NCBI GenBank assembly: GCA_965202795.1
Contig: OZ241848.1
Location: 620,001-684,000 of the forward strand
Direction of reading: 5' to 3'
DNA length: 64,000 bases
DNA from: JACOND01 sp965202795
GTDB lineage: Bacteria > Bdellovibrionota > Bdellovibrionia > Bdellovibrionales > UBA1609
The notes beneath the pieces are model-generated. The model was given only the letters and a program-made list of their open reading frames with translations, searched no databases and had not been told where the DNA came from. A program made the translations under genes and the position numbers. Shown here in pieces: positions 1 to 8,573 of this stretch. Within the stretch, counting starts at the first letter, position 1. Every line of letters begins with the position of its first letter.

Positions 1-169
1 ATGAATTTTGCTTGAAAACTCTCGTTTTTTCCTCTTTTGCCCGAGCTTAAAATTTCAAATCAAACCAGCATAAGCTCCCAGGTTTTGCTTTTCTTTCAGC
101 TTGTTTTTTTCGCGGGGCCGGGGGGATTTAGAGGGTTTTCAAATGCCTGAAGTTTCAAATCAAGCTGTT

Positions 170-1339
170 TTAAATTTCCCCCTCTTTTAGAGCGCGGCAA
201 AAAAAATCAAAGGGCCAGATGTCAATGCCGCAGGATGTTTTCCGCAGCTCCCCGCCCATGCAAACCAGGACGCGCTTTTTAACATTTGCAAGCTCTTTAA
301 TGGCTTTAAGCCCCTTATAATCTTTAGAGGAGGCTTGCGCCTTGGCCTTAACCTCAAAAGCGATCAGCTCGTCCCCTCTTTTTAAAAGAAAATCCACCTC
401 TGTTGTCCGGGCCTCCGCCGGCGACCAGTAAGACATCCCCTCATAAAGGGGATGGGAGCTGAAATGGCGATAGCTTTCATAAGCCCTTAAAACCTGCGCC
501 ACAAGCCCCTCAAAAAGAGAGCCTTTTTCCTCCGCGGCCACAGGGCCAAAATTCCCTTTCATGGCGCGGGCCAGGCCCGGATCAGCCAAATAAAATTTTC
601 TCTGCCGTTTTTCCCTTAAGCGGAGCCTGGAAGAGTAAGCGGGCAGAAAAAACCCCAGCATAGTGTCCTCCAGAACAGCAAAAAATTCCCGCGCGGCGTC
701 TCTGGAAATATGGCAGTCCCTCGCTATGGCGCTCATATTGACCGCCTGGCCATGGCAAAGCCCGGCCGCCTCCAAAAACCGGGCAAAGCCGGGGAGGTCT
801 TTAACCAAAGCCTCCCCCTTGATCTCTTCTGTTAAATATGTGTGGGCATAAGCCTTCAGCTGCCATGTCCTGTCAGCGGCTGACCACACAATGGGAATCA
901 GCCCATGCCGCAAAGCCTGATTCAAATCAAAATCCGCCCCCAGCTCCGCTGGAACAAAGGGATGGAGATTGAGCCTGCCCGCCCGGCCGCCCAAAAGATT
1001 GACCCCCGGCTTTTTCAGCTTCCGCGCGCTGGATCCGGTGAGAATAAACCGATGGCGGGAAGGCCCCTCAATCAGCCGGTGGACCTCGTTCAAAAGCTCC
1101 GGCATCCTCTGGATTTCATCAACGATTATCAGGCTCTCTTTTTTAAAGGCTTTGACCCTGCTGTAAAAAAGCCCCGGCTTAGCCAGATATTTCTGGTAAA
1201 GCCCCTCATCTAAAAGATCGATATACGGCGCCTCAGGGAAAAGCCGCTTTAGGAGCGAGGTTTTGCCGCTGCCTCTAAGCCCCATGAGAAAAAAGCTTTT
1301 GCCCCGCGGCAGGCTGATTATCCGGTCTTTATAGCCCAT
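170..1339 (-). CDS. AAA+ ATPase with DUF4143 C-terminal region
   Basis: Predicted 389-aa cytoplasmic ATPase. The Walker A motif GLRGSGKTS lies near the N-terminus, followed by Walker B LIIVDEIQ and a sensor-like LTGSSAR. The C-terminal half carries the DUF4143 pattern, with YWSP then a VDFLLKRGDELIAFEVK stretch that looks like a PD-(D/E)XK-type core. The start is the ATG at 1339, not the longer frame to 1381, because a GGAGAG ribosome site precedes it and the paralog at 4434 begins at the same point of the alignment. Members of this family are widespread in accessory regions; their biochemical role is mostly unknown. Transcription runs away from an AT-rich repeat region at 1.5-1.7 kb. The family call is firm, the function is not. 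Confidence 0.88.
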   Translation of the reverse strand: MGYKDRIISLPRGKSFFLMGLRGSGKTSLLKRLFPEAPYIDLLDEGLYQKYLAKPGLFYSRVKAFKKESLIIVDEIQRMPELLNEVHRLIEGPSRHRFILTGSSARKLKKPGVNLLGGRAGRLNLHPFVPAELGADFDLNQALRHGLIPIVWSAADRTWQLKAYAHTYLTEEIKGEALVKDLPGFARFLEAAGLCHGQAVNMSAIARDCHISRDAAREFFAVLEDTMLGFFLPAYSSRLRLREKRQRKFYLADPGLARAMKGNFGPVAAEEKGSLFEGLVAQVLRAYESYRHFSSHPLYEGMSYWSPAEARTTEVDFLLKRGDELIAFEVKAKAQASSKDYKGLKAIKELANVKKRVLVCMGGELRKTSCGIDIWPFDFFCRALKEGEI

Positions 1340-1508
1340 TTTGCCTCTCTCCTGTGTTTTGCGCGGCTCAGCTGCGCGCAAATGCGCGCTTGTTTCCAGG
1401 GAAAAACATAATTTTTTTATAAAATTTCAGGTTTTTTTCAGGCCTCAAATTTTCAGGCTTTTGATTTTGCGGCAGTTTTATGCGCAATAATGCCTGATTT
1501 AGCTAATT

Positions 1509-1715
1509 TTTTATCATTTTACGGCGGTTTTTGTGACAAAATCAAGCAAAATTTAAGATTTTTAACAAAAATTCATCAAATACAGTTATTTAATCATGAT
1601 TTTATTTTTTTGAAAGCTTTTTTCTGTTTTTTTTGTGATTTTTATAAAAAATCGTTATTTTTTGTATTTTTGATGTTATTTTTATCATTTTACGGCGGTT
1701 TTTGTGACAAAATCA
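1509..1715. repeat. Pair of 36-bp perfect direct repeats in an AT-rich island
   Basis: An identical 36-bp sequence occurs at 1509-1544 and 1680-1715, 171 bp apart. Both copies contain TTACGGCGG and then TTTTGTGACAAAA, which is nearly palindromic, and both are followed within 10 bp by ATTTAAG. The surrounding 1.4-1.74 kb is far richer in A+T than the rest of the window. It lies between the minus-strand ATPase gene (start 1339) and the plus-strand pair at 1828-2603, so it could be a shared regulatory region or a remnant of foreign DNA. A 78-codon frame through it is hydrophobic and repeats itself with the DNA; I do not call it a gene. Confidence 0.8.
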
Positions 1716-1827
1716 GAAGAATTTAAGAAATTTTGCTTTTTTTCTGGCTCTTTAAGCCCCTTTAGGCTTCAGGGAGCCGCTTTGCCGCGGGCCGGCCAAT
1801 CGCCCGCCGCCCGCCATTAAGGCTCAT

Positions 1828-2097
1828 GTGACAGATTTGCCCTTTTTAATTGCTTCGGGTTTAATAAAGGGCAGCCCGCTGACAGTGTCTTTAAACAGGG
1901 CGGACATGGACAGTGATGAGGGCTTTTCGCTGGCATTGAGGATGACAGGCCGCTCAAACGCAGACAAAGCGGCTGGCGCTGGCGCGGACATTGATCAGGG
2001 CAGGCATGATGCGGCCCATCAGGAAATCAACAAATTTTTTGAGAAGATAACAACAGAGGAAGCCAGAGGCTTTTGGGAAAAAGGAGGCAGCCAGTGA
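1828..2097 (+). CDS. Hypothetical protein, first of a coupled pair
   Basis: 89-aa frame from a GTG start with only a weak AAGG upstream; an internal ATG at codon 27 is the alternative start. I recognise no domain. It is polar, with no signal peptide or membrane segment, and ends in a short charged helix-like stretch. Support for it being real comes from the junction: its stop TGA at 2095-2097 overlaps the GTG start of the next gene, and its last codons supply that gene's ribosome site (AAGGAGG). Such coupling is typical of two-protein modules, including toxin-antitoxin pairs, but nothing in the sequence proves that. Confidence 0.45.
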   Translation: MTDLPFLIASGLIKGSPLTVSLNRADMDSDEGFSLALRMTGRSNADKAAGAGADIDQGRHDAAHQEINKFFEKITTEEARGFWEKGGSQ

Positions 2098-2603
2098 CAG
2101 AAAATGACAGTTTCTTTAACCCGCCCGGCTTTCAGGAATCCCGGCGGAGCGCCCCGCTTTCGCATGATGACTTTAGCCGGCATTGCATTCAGGAAAAATA
2201 TTCAAAAGAGGTTTGCTATATCAAAGAAATCCAAAAATATAAAAAGGGGTGGGACAGTTATGAGAGCCTGCCGCCTTTGCCGGAGTCTGTGTCGCTTGGC
2301 AGCGGGGTTCTTTCCGCGCTTGCAAAGCATCTGGAAACATCCCGCGCCGTAATTCTCTCATTTCCTGAATTTTGCCTCGCGCCGGATGGGATTTTAGGCA
2401 TGGAGTGGGATTATGCTTCAGACAACAATCTTTTTGCGCGCTTTTATGCGGGCGGCAGAGTGAAATGCGAGTTAACAAACGCCGGGGAAAAAAAAGCAGA
2501 GGAGATGAAGTATGAAAAGTTTATGAATCTATGCAAAGCTCTTCAAGAAGATTTGTCCGTCCCGGGGAAAGCGCGGCCGGGACATCCCTTCTTTTGTGGA
2601 TGA
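2094..2603 (+). CDS. Hypothetical protein, second of a coupled pair
   Basis: 169-aa soluble protein. The GTG at 2094 is preferred over an upstream ATG at 2073 because AAGGAGG lies 6 nt before it. A central KGWDSYESLPPLPE stretch is followed by alternating hydrophobic strands and FARFYAGGRVKCEL. This looks like a conserved small alpha/beta protein, but I cannot name the family. It is translationally coupled to the 89-aa gene before it. Downstream, within 75 bp, lies a copy of the ridA 3' end, so the pair sits at the edge of a cassette. Confidence 0.6.
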   Translation: MTENDSFFNPPGFQESRRSAPLSHDDFSRHCIQEKYSKEVCYIKEIQKYKKGWDSYESLPPLPESVSLGSGVLSALAKHLETSRAVILSFPEFCLAPDGILGMEWDYASDNNLFARFYAGGRVKCELTNAGEKKAEEMKYEKFMNLCKALQEDLSVPGKARPGHPFFCG

Positions 2604-2676
2604 TTCTGAGGAGATTGTCAGAAGATGCCGGGCGAAAATGATTAAGGCCATTTGCCTGGTTTTTGCGGGCGCGGAG

Positions 2677-2740
2677 GCTTCAGCCGCGCCAGGCCAGGGC
2701 CTCTGTCTCAATGGCGGCGCCGGCGGGGAGGCCGGAAGCC
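2677..2740 (-). repeat. Detached copy of the ridA 3' end (copy 1)
   Basis: 2677-2724 matches the last 48 bp of the intact ridA (11153-11200) with one base change, and similarity continues for roughly another 15 bp into the coding side. On the minus strand it still encodes SGLPAGAAIETEALAWRG and a stop, but no rest of ridA precedes it. It lies immediately downstream of the Cys-rich gene stop at 2744. Orientation is the same as in ridA and in the 8526 copy. It is interpreted as a recombination boundary. Confidence 0.85.
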
Positions 2741-2743
2741 TTT

Positions 2744-3325
2744 TTATTCGCATACCTCATGACATCCTCTCGTACTCCCGCCATTGCAAATACAGTCTTC
2801 CATGCAATCCTCATAATCATCAGCCAGCAAAAGGGGGTTTTTGCTCTCTTCAGCTGGTTTTTCCACAAGGTCTTTCCATAAAAAGCCAGAGAGGCCGCGC
2901 TGAGATTCTTCCTCCAGCAGCTCAAAATAATTTTGGCTCCCTATGCCAGCCACCTGAATCCTTTGGTTTTGCGCGATCCCATATATTTTGTTATGACATC
3001 CTATTAAACATGCCCCTTCTTTTAAGCAGTCAAGCATGTGTAAACCAGCCGCTTTGGCCATGCAATTTTTATAGCACAGAGCGTTTTCCCGCAATTTTTT
3101 CTCTTCTTCTATTTTTTTGATCCGCTGCCGCTCCTCTTCTTTGAGCTGCCGCTCCTCTTCCGTCTCCCAAAACTTCCAAAAATTCCAGTCAAAAGCGAGC
3201 TGGTTAATTGCCCCCGCGCCCGCCTTTTGCAAAATATTTGGATCAAATGGCGGATTTGCCGCCCCGGCGGAAACCCCGAAAATCAGGAAAGCGCTCAAAA
3301 AAGCCGATTTTAAGTGATTTTTCAT
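2744..3325 (-). CDS. Exported cysteine-rich protein of unknown function
   Basis: 193-aa protein with a clear N-terminal signal peptide (MKNHLKSAFLSAFLIFGVSAGA) and AGGAGG placed before the ATG. The mature part begins with a short Trp-rich stretch, then a highly charged Glu/Lys/Arg helix (about residues 55-78). A Cys-rich half follows, with CYKNCMAK, LDCLKEGACLIGC, DCMEDCICN and a terminal CHEVC. The Cys pairs suggest a disulfide-stabilised periplasmic or surface protein. I recognise no family. The stop lies next to the ridA 3'-end copy, so this is the last gene of that cassette. Confidence 0.75.
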   Translation of the reverse strand: MKNHLKSAFLSAFLIFGVSAGAANPPFDPNILQKAGAGAINQLAFDWNFWKFWETEEERQLKEEERQRIKKIEEEKKLRENALCYKNCMAKAAGLHMLDCLKEGACLIGCHNKIYGIAQNQRIQVAGIGSQNYFELLEEESQRGLSGFLWKDLVEKPAEESKNPLLLADDYEDCMEDCICNGGSTRGCHEVCE

Positions 3326-3639
3326 GGCAACCTCCTCATTTTTTTATTGATTTGCAGCGGAATACAGCCCTCTTTCGCCTTCAAGTCAAGCAAAAAAAGC
3401 CCCCCGCGGGCCGGGCGCCGGCAAAAGCGGGCTGCCCTTGTCACAGATTCACTGCGCAATGCTACTTTGCAATGAATTCAAAAAATATGAAATCCTGTCA
3501 TGCAAAAAACCTGCTTTGGTCTGGGAAAAATCAGGATTTTTCAAATCAAACCAGTATAAATCTTTTTAAAAAGGGCAGTCTGGTTTTGTCAATCTTATGG
3601 CCGTCTTCATGGCCGCGCTGTGTCCCATAATGCGCCCCC
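3326..3639. other. Intergenic region without a recognisable gene
   Basis: 314 bp upstream of the Cys-rich gene. It should contain that gene's promoter, but I see no convincing -35/-10 pair. A short string TTTCAAATCAAACCAG at about 3540 also occurs near position 53, so it belongs to a small dispersed repeat. Confidence 0.5.
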
Positions 3640-3700
3640 GGCCCGGCAAACAAGCCCTCCAGGTCTGGATTTTCAGGTTTTTCGGGGATCCCCAGGCGCC
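3640..3700. repeat. Left 61-bp direct repeat
   Basis: Begins GGCCCGGCAAACAAGCC and ends CCCCAGGCGCC. It matches 4148-4208 over 61 bp with a single T/C difference. The two copies are in the same orientation and bracket the small membrane coiled-coil gene, giving a unit of about 508 bp. Confidence 0.9.
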
Positions 3701-3740
3701 GGGCAGGCAGGCGCCTCCGCCGGGGGAGGGATTTCAACAG

Positions 3741-4022
3741 CTATTTCTTTTCTTTTAAAAGCAAGTCAATCTTGTTTTCAAGACGGACAATATTGCCTTC
3801 AAGACGGACTTGCCCTTTTTGCAGCTCTTTCAGATCCGCCTCAAAACGGATTTGCCCCTTTTTCAATTCCTTTAGGTCATCCTCAAAAAGAGCTTGCTTT
3901 AAATTTACAGGCGCTAAAGACACTTTGACAACAAGAGATAAAACGCCCCCTAAGACAGCCAATAAAACAGTTATTAAGGCGCATACAGCTATAATAGTCG
4001 GCGGATCTAAACCTTCAATCAT
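3741..4022 (-). CDS. Small membrane-anchored coiled-coil protein
   Basis: 93-aa protein: one N-terminal membrane helix (about residues 9-33) followed by a coiled coil built from a repeated 14-residue unit, here seen as KGQIRFEADLKELQ and a degenerate second copy, ending NKIDLLLKEKK. AAGGAGG precedes the ATG by 5 nt. A close paralog with a different number of repeat units lies at 25407-25664, and similarity continues about 20 nt past both stop codons, so the duplication included the 3' flank. Shape and size recall small phage-type membrane coiled-coil proteins, but no family is certain. Confidence 0.75.
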   Translation of the reverse strand: MIEGLDPPTIIAVCALITVLLAVLGGVLSLVVKVSLAPVNLKQALFEDDLKELKKGQIRFEADLKELQKGQVRLEGNIVRLENKIDLLLKEKK

Positions 4023-4147
4023 GATTGCCTCCTTTGTTAAAAATAGCCCCCGCGGGCCGGGCCGGGGGCGGCAGCATTACAGGCCCTGTTTAATTCCCTG
4101 TCGGCGGCCATTTGATCCGCCAGCTGATCCCTTTTATACCGCAGTCT

Positions 4148-4208
4148 GGCCCGGCAAACAAGCCCTCCAGGTCCGGATTTTCAGGTTTTTCGGGGATCCC
4201 CAGGCGCC
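4148..4208. repeat. Right 61-bp direct repeat
   Basis: Second copy of the 3640-3700 sequence, same orientation, one mismatch. Together they flank the membrane coiled-coil gene like the ends of a duplicated or inserted cassette. Confidence 0.9.
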
Positions 4209-4328
4209 GCGCGGCTCCGCCTTCGCGCCCTCCCCGGCAAGCCAGGCTCTGGGCATTGGAGCAGGCCCAAAGGCCTGATGCGGCAGAATGGGTCCCCTTG
4301 AATATGCTCAAAAACCTCTAAATTGCCC

Positions 4329-4418
4329 AAAATTCCCTGGGTTTTTTCAAAAATCAGGGAATTTTTAAAATAATTTTGCAAAAACTGGATTTTTTTGCTT
4401 GATTTTTTGCAAAAATCC
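4329..4418. repeat. Two inverted repeats upstream of the fusion gene
   Basis: An 11-bp perfect inverted repeat, AAAATTCCCTG at 4329-4339 and CAGGGAATTTT at 4355-4365, is followed by a second, imperfect one (GGAT7GC at 4387-4398 against GCA5TCC at 4409-4418). Both sit in AT-rich DNA just before the start of the ATPase-TPR fusion gene. They could be operators or transcript hairpins; the second would place the start region in a stem, which may explain the lack of a ribosome site. Confidence 0.6.
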
Positions 4419-4433
4419 ATGAAAATTGTAAAT

Positions 4434-7400
4434 ATGATTTTCAAAAATCGGATCATTCAGCTTTCCGCCAAAAAAAGCCTCTTTTTGTTTGGAATCAGGG
4501 GGAGCGGCAAAACGCGCCTTTTAAACAGGCTTTTTCCCGAACATGAAGCTCTTCATATTGATCTTTCCAACAGATCTCTTTGCCAGAGCTTTCTTTCTGA
4601 TGCGGGGCTGTTTTATGAAAAAGTCAGCAGTTTTAGAGAGGATGGCCTGGTGATAGTGGATGAGATTCAAAAAATGCCGGAGCTGCTGGACGAAGTTCAC
4701 CGCTTGATTGAGTCTTCCCAGAGGCGCTTTATTCTCACTGGCTCCAGCGCGCGGAAAATCAGCGCGGAAAAAGCCAATCTTTTAGGGGGCCGGGCCGGAA
4801 AAGCCCATCTTCATCCTTTTGTCCCGGAAGAGCTGGGGGAGGATTTTAACTTGGATGAGGCTTTGCGCTATGGCTTGATTCCCATTGTGTGGTCCGCCCC
4901 TGACAGGGGCGACAAGTTAAAAGATTATATTGAAACCTATCTGGATGAAGATATCAGGGCTGAAGCTTTAGTGAGACATCTTGCCGCTTTTTCCCGCTTT
5001 TTGCAGGTGGCCGGCTTATGCCACGGGCAGGCTGTAAATATGAGCAGCATCGCCAGAGACGCTGGCATTGAAAGATACGATGCGGGGAGGTTTTTTTCCA
5101 TTTTAGAGGAGACTCTGCTGGGGTTTTTTATCCCGGCTTACGCTTCCCGGCTGAAAATAAAAGAGAAAAAAAGCCCAAAGTTTTATTTAACGGATCCGGG
5201 CCTGGCCCGCGGCGCAAAAAAAAATTTTGGCCCTGTTGCCCTTGAGGAAAAAGGCGCTCTTTTTGAGGGGCTGATAGCTCAAACCCTGAGAGCCTATAAA
5301 AGCTATCGCAGCCTTTGCCGGGAGATTTATTACTGGTCTCCAGCGGATAAAGCAACAGAGGTGGACTTTATTTTGGAAAGGGAGGATGGGCTGACAGCCA
5401 TTGAAGCCAAGGCCAGGGAACAAGTTTCCAGCGAAGACTATAAGGGCCTAAAGGCGGCTCAACAAAGCCTTCCGGCGGTTAAAAGGCGGGTTTTGGTTTA
5501 TATGGGAAAAGATATAAGAAAAACGGAAGATGGAATTGAAATCTGGCCCTTTGATTTTTTCTGCAAAAACTTAAAGGAGGATTTTCAATTGGAGCCTTAT
5601 GACAAGAAGCCGCGCCCGGCCCGCCGGCCTGTCCCCGCGCCTCCGCTTTTTGCGGAGCTGGCGCATCCTCCTCTCCCTCCCTCTAAAAGCAAAAAAAATC
5701 TGGAAGAGTATAAAGGCTTTAACTGGGAAAAAGCGGCATTGAGCCGCCTGTCTCCAAAAAAGGAAAATATCGCCTTATTGGAAAAAGAGCTTGGCCTGTC
5801 GTTTTCAGCTGCCGGCGGCTCTTCGGATTCCGCAAAAAAAAAGCTGTCAGTCCCAGAGCAAATAAATATATCGGAAGAGTCATTTGATTTGGCTTTAATG
5901 CTGACAGACTCATATTTCTGCAGCGGCCAAGAGGACAAGGCCTGGCTGATTCTGGAAAAAATAACAGAAGCCCCTCTTGCAGAGGCTGACAGGCTGGAGG
6001 CCCGGCAGTATAAGGCGTTTCGGCTGATCAGCTTTGACAAAATAAATGAGGCGGAAAAGCGGATAGAGCCTTTGTTTGAAAAAAATCCAAATGACATATT
6101 CACTTTAATTTTAAAATCCAAGATTGAGGGCGCGCGGGAAAAAGCAAAAGCCTCTGAGGGGAATGCAGGCCTGGCTAAAAAGCATAGGGATAAAAAAATT
6201 GAATACCTTAAAAAAGCGCTTCATATCTTTAAAGACAAAAAATACAAAGGCCAAACTGATCCAAACAGCCCTTATTTTGAAAGCAAAAAGCGGCTGTGGC
6301 TGAGAGACATCCAGCAGCTTTCCCAAGAGCTGTATCAGTCAGAAATGCATCTGGAGGCGGAGCCTCTGTTAGAGGAAATCACAGGCCAAAACCTCAATCA
6401 TCCCAAAATTTTCCATCTGCTGCAGAGCTATTTTAAAAATGGCAAAAACAGGCAAACTGCTGATCTGGCGGAGGCATTGATTAAAAAATTTCCCGGCTGC
6501 CTGGAGCCGGCGGCAGTTTTGTTTCAAATGTATCAAGACTTGGGAGACATAAAAAAAGCTGTTCAATATTATGAAAGCTTTATTCAGGCCAATCCTGAAG
6601 CTCCGGGCGGAGCCCATGTCAGGCTGGATCTGATTCACACTTATATAAACAGCGGAGAGACTGAAAAAGCCCGCGCGCTGTTAAAAGAGGGGCTTGACTC
6701 AGCCTCTCTGCCCTCTGATTTGATAAACAGCCTTTCTATAGCTTATGCCAGGGCAGGGAGCATCAAAAAAGCTCTGGAAACTCAATACCAAAACATCAAA
6801 AAGCATCCGGGAAAAATGGAGCCGGAAAATGTGTATTTCAGCCTGTTTTTAAACAGGCCGCAGCTTTTGGATCTTGAAAAGCCCGGAGAGGCGGCGGGGG
6901 CGGAGCGGCAGGGGCTGCCAGAAAGCCCGGGCTTTCTCCAGCCAGAGGCGGCAGGCCCAGACTGTTATGTCCAAATCAAAGACATTAAAAGCCTGGAGGA
7001 TCTGGAGATTGTCATAGAGAAGGGCGCTGAAATATACACGCCGGAGCATGAGCTTTCTCAGGAGCTTTTGGGAAAAAAGCCCGGGGACAAACTTTCTTTT
7101 ATGAATAAAACATATCAGGTTATGGAAGTTAAAAGCAAATATGTCCATAAATATCAGGAAATTATAAAAAAGGCTGAGCTGCGGCATGGCTCAAAAGCTT
7201 TCTTAAGATCCGCCCATATATCAAAAGATCCCGCCGCCGGCCTGAAAGACCTGTCAAAAGCCCTTAAAGAGCTGTCTCCTGATATGTCTAAGCGGCGGGA
7301 AGGCTTCCGCCAGCTGTTTCAAGCCTATAGAGAGGGAAAAGCCACAGCCGGCCTTATTGCAAAAACAACCGCCCGGCATCCTCTTAAAATCATGGGGCAT

Positions 7401-8456
7401 TTAATGGCCTCTGAAGAGGACAAATGGATCTCCGCTTTTCCAGGCCGCGAGTTGTATGATGAGGCGCGGGATCATTTGGAAAGCAAATCAAGCCTTCTTT
7501 TGGATGTTTTTTCCCTTGCAATGATTCATCAAATCAAAATGGAGAAGCTTGTTGAAAAAAGCGGGTTTGACCTGCATGTCTGCCAGTCCACAATAGATTC
7601 CTTAAAAGAGTTTGGGAGTGAAATGGCTCTGCATGCCAAAGGCGGCCTGCTGACAGCATATTTTGATGAAGCGGGGAATCTTGGAAGAGATTTTGTCCCG
7701 GCCGAGAAGATTCAAAGGAATTTGCAGCTTCTTGAAAAAATCAAAGCATGGGCTGAAAAATTTTGCCGGATAAAGCCCATATCCCCTGATTTTGTCTTGA
7801 GGCGCGGGCAGAGGCGCGAGTGGGAGGAGGCTGCGGGAAAAGAGTTTCTTGACCCTCTGCTTGCGCTTTATAATGATCCAAGCGCTGTTTTTGTGTCGGA
7901 GGATGCGGCTTTAAGGGCTTCGCTTCAATCTTTTCATCGGGAAATTGACAGTTTTCAGGGGGGAGGGAAAAACTCCCCGCCGCCAGCCGCTGTCAGGCTG
8001 TTTGACCTGATTGAGCATTTAAAGAGAAAAGCTGTTATTGAAAACAGGGAGGAGACTCAGTTTAAAGCCGGGCTGATTAAGCTCAATCAGACTTATATCC
8101 CTATTGATCATAATGTATTGCTTTTTCTTTTGAAAGAGGCGGAATATTCAATAAGCGATAAATATTTTCAAAGGGGCCTGTTTTTTTTAGGCCCTGTTTC
8201 CCAATTATCCGGGGCTCTTCATGCGGCGGCTGATTTTTTTATTGAGCTTTGCCAGGACCCCTCTCTTTTGCCCTACAGGAGGCAAATGATCATAAATGAG
8301 GCGCTGAACAAAGTCTCTTTTGGAAGGGGCGCAAGCGCCCGGCAGACAGCCCGCCGCGCTCTTCATCTGGCCATGGCCAGGGCGCGTCTTTTCCCTCTTG
8401 TTCAACATGAATTATACAGATACATTATGGAGTGGCGGAAAGGAAAGGCTTATTGA
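4434..8456 (+). CDS. DUF4143 ATPase fused to TPR, GreA-like and PIN-like regions
   Basis: 1340-aa multidomain protein. Residues 1-390 are a DUF4143 ATPase (Walker A GIRGSGKT, Walker B LVIVDEIQ) close to the protein at 170-1339. A Pro-rich linker (about 395-425) leads to a long helical tetratricopeptide-like region (about 440-830). Around 865-915 the pattern ELLGKKPGDKLSF...YQVMEVKSKYV resembles the C-terminal domain of GreA/GreB. From about 1018 to 1170 LLLDVFSLAM and later FVSEDAALRA fit the first and last acidic motifs of a PIN nuclease. The ATG at 4434 is chosen by alignment with the paralog; ATG 4419 and TTG 4395 are in frame upstream and none has a good ribosome site. TPR-GreA-PIN proteins are known as stand-alone large proteins; the DUF4143 head makes this a fusion. 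Its role is inferred to be defence or stress related. Confidence 0.8.
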   Translation: MIFKNRIIQLSAKKSLFLFGIRGSGKTRLLNRLFPEHEALHIDLSNRSLCQSFLSDAGLFYEKVSSFREDGLVIVDEIQKMPELLDEVHRLIESSQRRFILTGSSARKISAEKANLLGGRAGKAHLHPFVPEELGEDFNLDEALRYGLIPIVWSAPDRGDKLKDYIETYLDEDIRAEALVRHLAAFSRFLQVAGLCHGQAVNMSSIARDAGIERYDAGRFFSILEETLLGFFIPAYASRLKIKEKKSPKFYLTDPGLARGAKKNFGPVALEEKGALFEGLIAQTLRAYKSYRSLCREIYYWSPADKATEVDFILEREDGLTAIEAKAREQVSSEDYKGLKAAQQSLPAVKRRVLVYMGKDIRKTEDGIEIWPFDFFCKNLKEDFQLEPYDKKPRPARRPVPAPPLFAELAHPPLPPSKSKKNLEEYKGFNWEKAALSRLSPKKENIALLEKELGLSFSAAGGSSDSAKKKLSVPEQINISEESFDLALMLTDSYFCSGQEDKAWLILEKITEAPLAEADRLEARQYKAFRLISFDKINEAEKRIEPLFEKNPNDIFTLILKSKIEGAREKAKASEGNAGLAKKHRDKKIEYLKKALHIFKDKKYKGQTDPNSPYFESKKRLWLRDIQQLSQELYQSEMHLEAEPLLEEITGQNLNHPKIFHLLQSYFKNGKNRQTADLAEALIKKFPGCLEPAAVLFQMYQDLGDIKKAVQYYESFIQANPEAPGGAHVRLDLIHTYINSGETEKARALLKEGLDSASLPSDLINSLSIAYARAGSIKKALETQYQNIKKHPGKMEPENVYFSLFLNRPQLLDLEKPGEAAGAERQGLPESPGFLQPEAAGPDCYVQIKDIKSLEDLEIVIEKGAEIYTPEHELSQELLGKKPGDKLSFMNKTYQVMEVKSKYVHKYQEIIKKAELRHGSKAFLRSAHISKDPAAGLKDLSKALKELSPDMSKRREGFRQLFQAYREGKATAGLIAKTTARHPLKIMGHLMASEEDKWISAFPGRELYDEARDHLESKSSLLLDVFSLAMIHQIKMEKLVEKSGFDLHVCQSTIDSLKEFGSEMALHAKGGLLTAYFDEAGNLGRDFVPAEKIQRNLQLLEKIKAWAEKFCRIKPISPDFVLRRGQRREWEEAAGKEFLDPLLALYNDPSAVFVSEDAALRASLQSFHREIDSFQGGGKNSPPPAAVRLFDLIEHLKRKAVIENREETQFKAGLIKLNQTYIPIDHNVLLFLLKEAEYSISDKYFQRGLFFLGPVSQLSGALHAAADFFIELCQDPSLLPYRRQMIINEALNKVSFGRGASARQTARRALHLAMARARLFPLVQHELYRYIMEWRKGKAY

Positions 8457-8525
8457 TTTTTCAGGCTGTTTTGCGCTGCGGCTGGCTTCAAAAGCCTCAA
8501 GATGCTGAGCTTGAGGCGCTGAGGG

Positions 8526-8573
8526 GCTTCAGCCGCGCCAGGCCAGGGCCTCTGTCTCAATGGCGGCGCCGGC
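8526..8573 (-). repeat. Detached copy of the ridA 3' end (copy 2)
   Basis: 48 bp matching ridA 11153-11200 with one change (the same G/A difference seen in copy 1). The match stops exactly at base 8573, the last base of the stop codon of the restriction gene. This precise junction suggests that the restriction-modification pair was joined to the repeat by recombination. Confidence 0.9.

Noticed and set aside
1490..1726. 78-codon plus-strand frame in the AT-rich island
   Set aside because: The protein is Phe-rich and repeats itself because of the DNA direct repeat; no ribosome site.
2596..3630. Plus-strand frames opposite the Cys-rich gene
   Set aside because: Shadows of a minus-strand gene that has a signal peptide and a strong ribosome site.
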